Assembly (NCBI GenBank): GCA_025924495.1
Contig: JAICIG010000043.1
Location: 1-26,058 of the forward strand
Reading direction: 5' to 3'
DNA from: Pirellulales bacterium
GTDB lineage: Bacteria > Planctomycetota > Planctomycetia > Pirellulales > JAICIG01
Length of the DNA stretch: 26,058 nt
Every line of letters begins with the position of its first letter. Positions within the stretch are counted from its first letter, which is position 1. The notes beneath the pieces are model-generated. The model worked only from the letters and a program-made list of their open reading frames with translations. It had not been told where the DNA came from and did no database searches. Shown one piece after another: positions 24,501-26,058 of the stretch. Both the position numbers and the translations under genes were made by a program.

Positions 24501-26058
24501 ATGATTGAGCGCATTATTGAGTTCTCGATTCGACGTCGCGCCCTGGTCTTGGCCGCTGGGGCGGTGCTCGCCCTGTGGGGCGTATTCGCCGTCTATCACA
24601 CGCCGATCGACGCAATTCCCAATCTCTCCGAAAACCAACTGATCGTCTTCGCCGATTGGCCGGGGCACAGTCCGCGCGAGATCGAAGACCAGGTCGCGTA
24701 TCCGTTGTCGGTCGAACTGCAAGGCCTAGCCGGCATGCGCGTCGTGCGTTCGGCCAGCGAATTCAATTTTTGCTCGCTCAGTGTCATCCTCGACGATTCG
24801 GCGGATTTCTATTTCGCACGGCAGCAGGTCAGCGAGCGTTTGACCCGGGCCAACTCGCTGTTGCCTTCCGGGGTAACGGCTTACCTTGCTCCCGACGGCG
24901 TGGCGACCGGCCAGATCTTCTGGTATGTCGTCGAAGGGCGCGGCTACGACCTGGGAAGGCTGCGGGCGATTCAAGACTTTTACATCCGCAACCAACTGGC
25001 CAGCGTGCCCGGCGTCGCCGAAGTCGCCAGCGTCGGAGGCCAGGTGATCGAGTACCAGATCGAAATCGATCCGCAACGGCTTGCCGATTTCGACCTGACG
25101 CCAGGCGCCGTCTTGAAAACCGTCTCCGAGGCAAATGCGGCCGTCGGCGGCTATGTCGTTCAGAAGTCCAACGCCGAATACATCGTGCGCGGAGCCGGTT
25201 GGCTCGGCGAAAATGACGACGCAGCCGCTGGCGACCGCTCGCAGCGAATCATTTGCGAGCTTGAACAAATCGTGCTGTTCGGCGAAGACGACCATGCGGT
25301 TCGCCTGGCCGACGTGGCTCGCGTGACGACCGGGCCTCAATTTCGCCGCGGCGTCCTCGAACTCGACGGCAACGAGGCGACAGGCGGGGTCGTGCTGATG
25401 CGGCACGGCGAGAACCCGCTGGAAGTCACCCGGCGCCTCCGCGAGAAAATTCTGGAACTCTCGGCCGGACTTCCCTCGGGCGTAAGCATTGTGCCCGTCT
25501 ACGATCGAACGCCGCTCATTGAAGGCGCCGTAGCGACCGTCGCCGCCACGCTGATCGAGGCGATTGTCACAGCGACGATTTGCGTGGTCATCGTGCTGTT
25601 ACATTTCCGCACTTCCTTCGTGATCGCGGTAACTCTGCCGCTCGCCGCCTTGTCGTCGTTCGTGGTGATGTGGAGTCTGCGCAAGTTGGGCGTTGCGGAC
25701 ATTCAAACCAACATCATGTCGCTGGCCGGAATTGCGGTCTCGATTGGCGTGCTCGTCGACTCGTCGATCGTGATGGCCGAGAATGCGATGCACTCGCTCA
25801 AGCGCCATTTCGGCGATCAGCCGGTACGAGGCGACGTGAGGCATCTCGTCCTGCCGGCATGCCGCACGGTAGGCAGGCCGATCTTCTTTTCGGTCGCCAT
25901 CATGCTCATCTCATTTCTGCCCGTGTTTTGTCTCGGCGGAATGCAGGGCAAAATGTTCCGGCCGCTGGCCTTCACCAAGTCGTTCGCCATGCTGGCGGCG
26001 GCAGGCCTGGCGATCACGCTCGTACCGGCTCTGTGCACGATCTTCATTCGCGGCCGCC
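24501..26058 (+). CDS. CusA/CzcA-type heavy-metal RND efflux pump (partial, runs off right edge)
   Basis: The frame is open from ATG 24501 to the window end (519 complete codons), about half the roughly 1040 residues usual for the family. The opening MIERIIEFSIRRRALVLAA, TM1 (about 14-31) and TPIDAIPNLSENQLIVFADW are typical heavy-metal-efflux RND sequence. The first periplasmic domain includes GYDLGRLRAIQDFYIRNQL, VPGVAEVASVGG and YQIEIDPQRLADF. Helices 2-4 follow from about residue 340, with the proton-relay aspartate D420 in GVLVDSSIVMAENA. The metal-site methionines of CusA lie in the missing half, so the substrate cannot be decided here. The pump would exchange protons for metal ions across the inner membrane together with the adaptor encoded just upstream. 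No outer-membrane channel gene is in the window. Confidence 0.93.
   Translation, partial: MIERIIEFSIRRRALVLAAGAVLALWGVFAVYHTPIDAIPNLSENQLIVFADWPGHSPREIEDQVAYPLSVELQGLAGMRVVRSASEFNFCSLSVILDDSADFYFARQQVSERLTRANSLLPSGVTAYLAPDGVATGQIFWYVVEGRGYDLGRLRAIQDFYIRNQLASVPGVAEVASVGGQVIEYQIEIDPQRLADFDLTPGAVLKTVSEANAAVGGYVVQKSNAEYIVRGAGWLGENDDAAAGDRSQRIICELEQIVLFGEDDHAVRLADVARVTTGPQFRRGVLELDGNEATGGVVLMRHGENPLEVTRRLREKILELSAGLPSGVSIVPVYDRTPLIEGAVATVAATLIEAIVTATICVVIVLLHFRTSFVIAVTLPLAALSSFVVMWSLRKLGVADIQTNIMSLAGIAVSIGVLVDSSIVMAENAMHSLKRHFGDQPVRGDVRHLVLPACRTVGRPIFFSVAIMLISFLPVFCLGGMQGKMFRPLAFTKSFAMLAAAGLAITLVPALCTIFIRGR

Noticed and set aside
1..26058. CRISPR array, transposon, integron, prophage or tRNA attachment site
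   Set aside because: No spaced repeat arrays, transposase or integrase motifs, or tRNA-like cloverleaf sequences were seen. Composition is even apart from short AT-rich intergenic patches.

Overview
The window looks like chromosome of a planctomycete, most likely of the Pirellulales type. It is GC-rich throughout. It carries several families that are hallmarks of this phylum: a PSCyt1/DUF1549/DUF1553 giant protein paired with a DUF1501 protein, a DUF1559 pilin-like protein with the H-X9-DG ending, a DUF1080 protein next to a Tat-exported Gfo/Idh-like protein, and a PQQ-propeller protein beginning with the WPRFRGPNG motif. These assignments come from reading translations by eye; no database search was run. 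No rRNA, tRNA, CRISPR array, transposase or phage gene was seen.

Layout. (a) 1-8682, minus strand: a tightly packed operon transcribed leftward. Its order is TPR/HExxH protein, DUF4159, MoxR ATPase, DUF58, BatA-like VWA membrane protein, and a DUF4175-like membrane protein cut by the left edge. Gaps are 4 and 17 nt, followed by three start/stop overlaps. (b) 8828-12245, minus strand: a PQQ-propeller protein, a Spy/CpxP-like Q-motif protein behind a possible Shine-Dalgarno-sequestering hairpin, and an EamA-family transporter. (c) 12426-17986, plus strand: the PSCyt1-DUF1549-DUF1553 protein with extra beta-sandwich modules, then its DUF1501 partner 23 nt later. (d) 18036-20248, minus strand: DUF1080, then Gfo/Idh-like oxidoreductase. 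(e) 20510 to the right edge, plus strand: a small secreted Cys protein, a DUF1559 pilin-like protein, a lipoprotein, a metal-efflux adaptor and a CusA/CzcA-type RND pump that runs off the window.

How the genes work together. Block (a) is an envelope-located MoxR/VWA system. MoxR AAA+ ATPases work with VWA-domain partners in metal-dependent remodelling, and here the operon is headed by a putative zinc-peptidase/TPR protein. Blocks (c) and (d) are typical planctomycete exported proteins, probably linked to polysaccharide or sugar-acid use, though this is inference. Block (e) is a heavy-metal (Cu/Ag/Zn-type) efflux locus. Its adaptor is the most unusual protein in the window: it carries four Cys-rich metal-binding modules but appears to lack the lipoyl/alpha-hairpin segment that normally docks to a TolC-like channel. 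A phased TTCTTG direct repeat sits over a candidate promoter at the head of this block.

Two genes, at the left and right edges, are open-ended. Several start codons were chosen from Shine-Dalgarno position, operon overlap or signal peptide placement rather than the longest possible frame; each case is noted.
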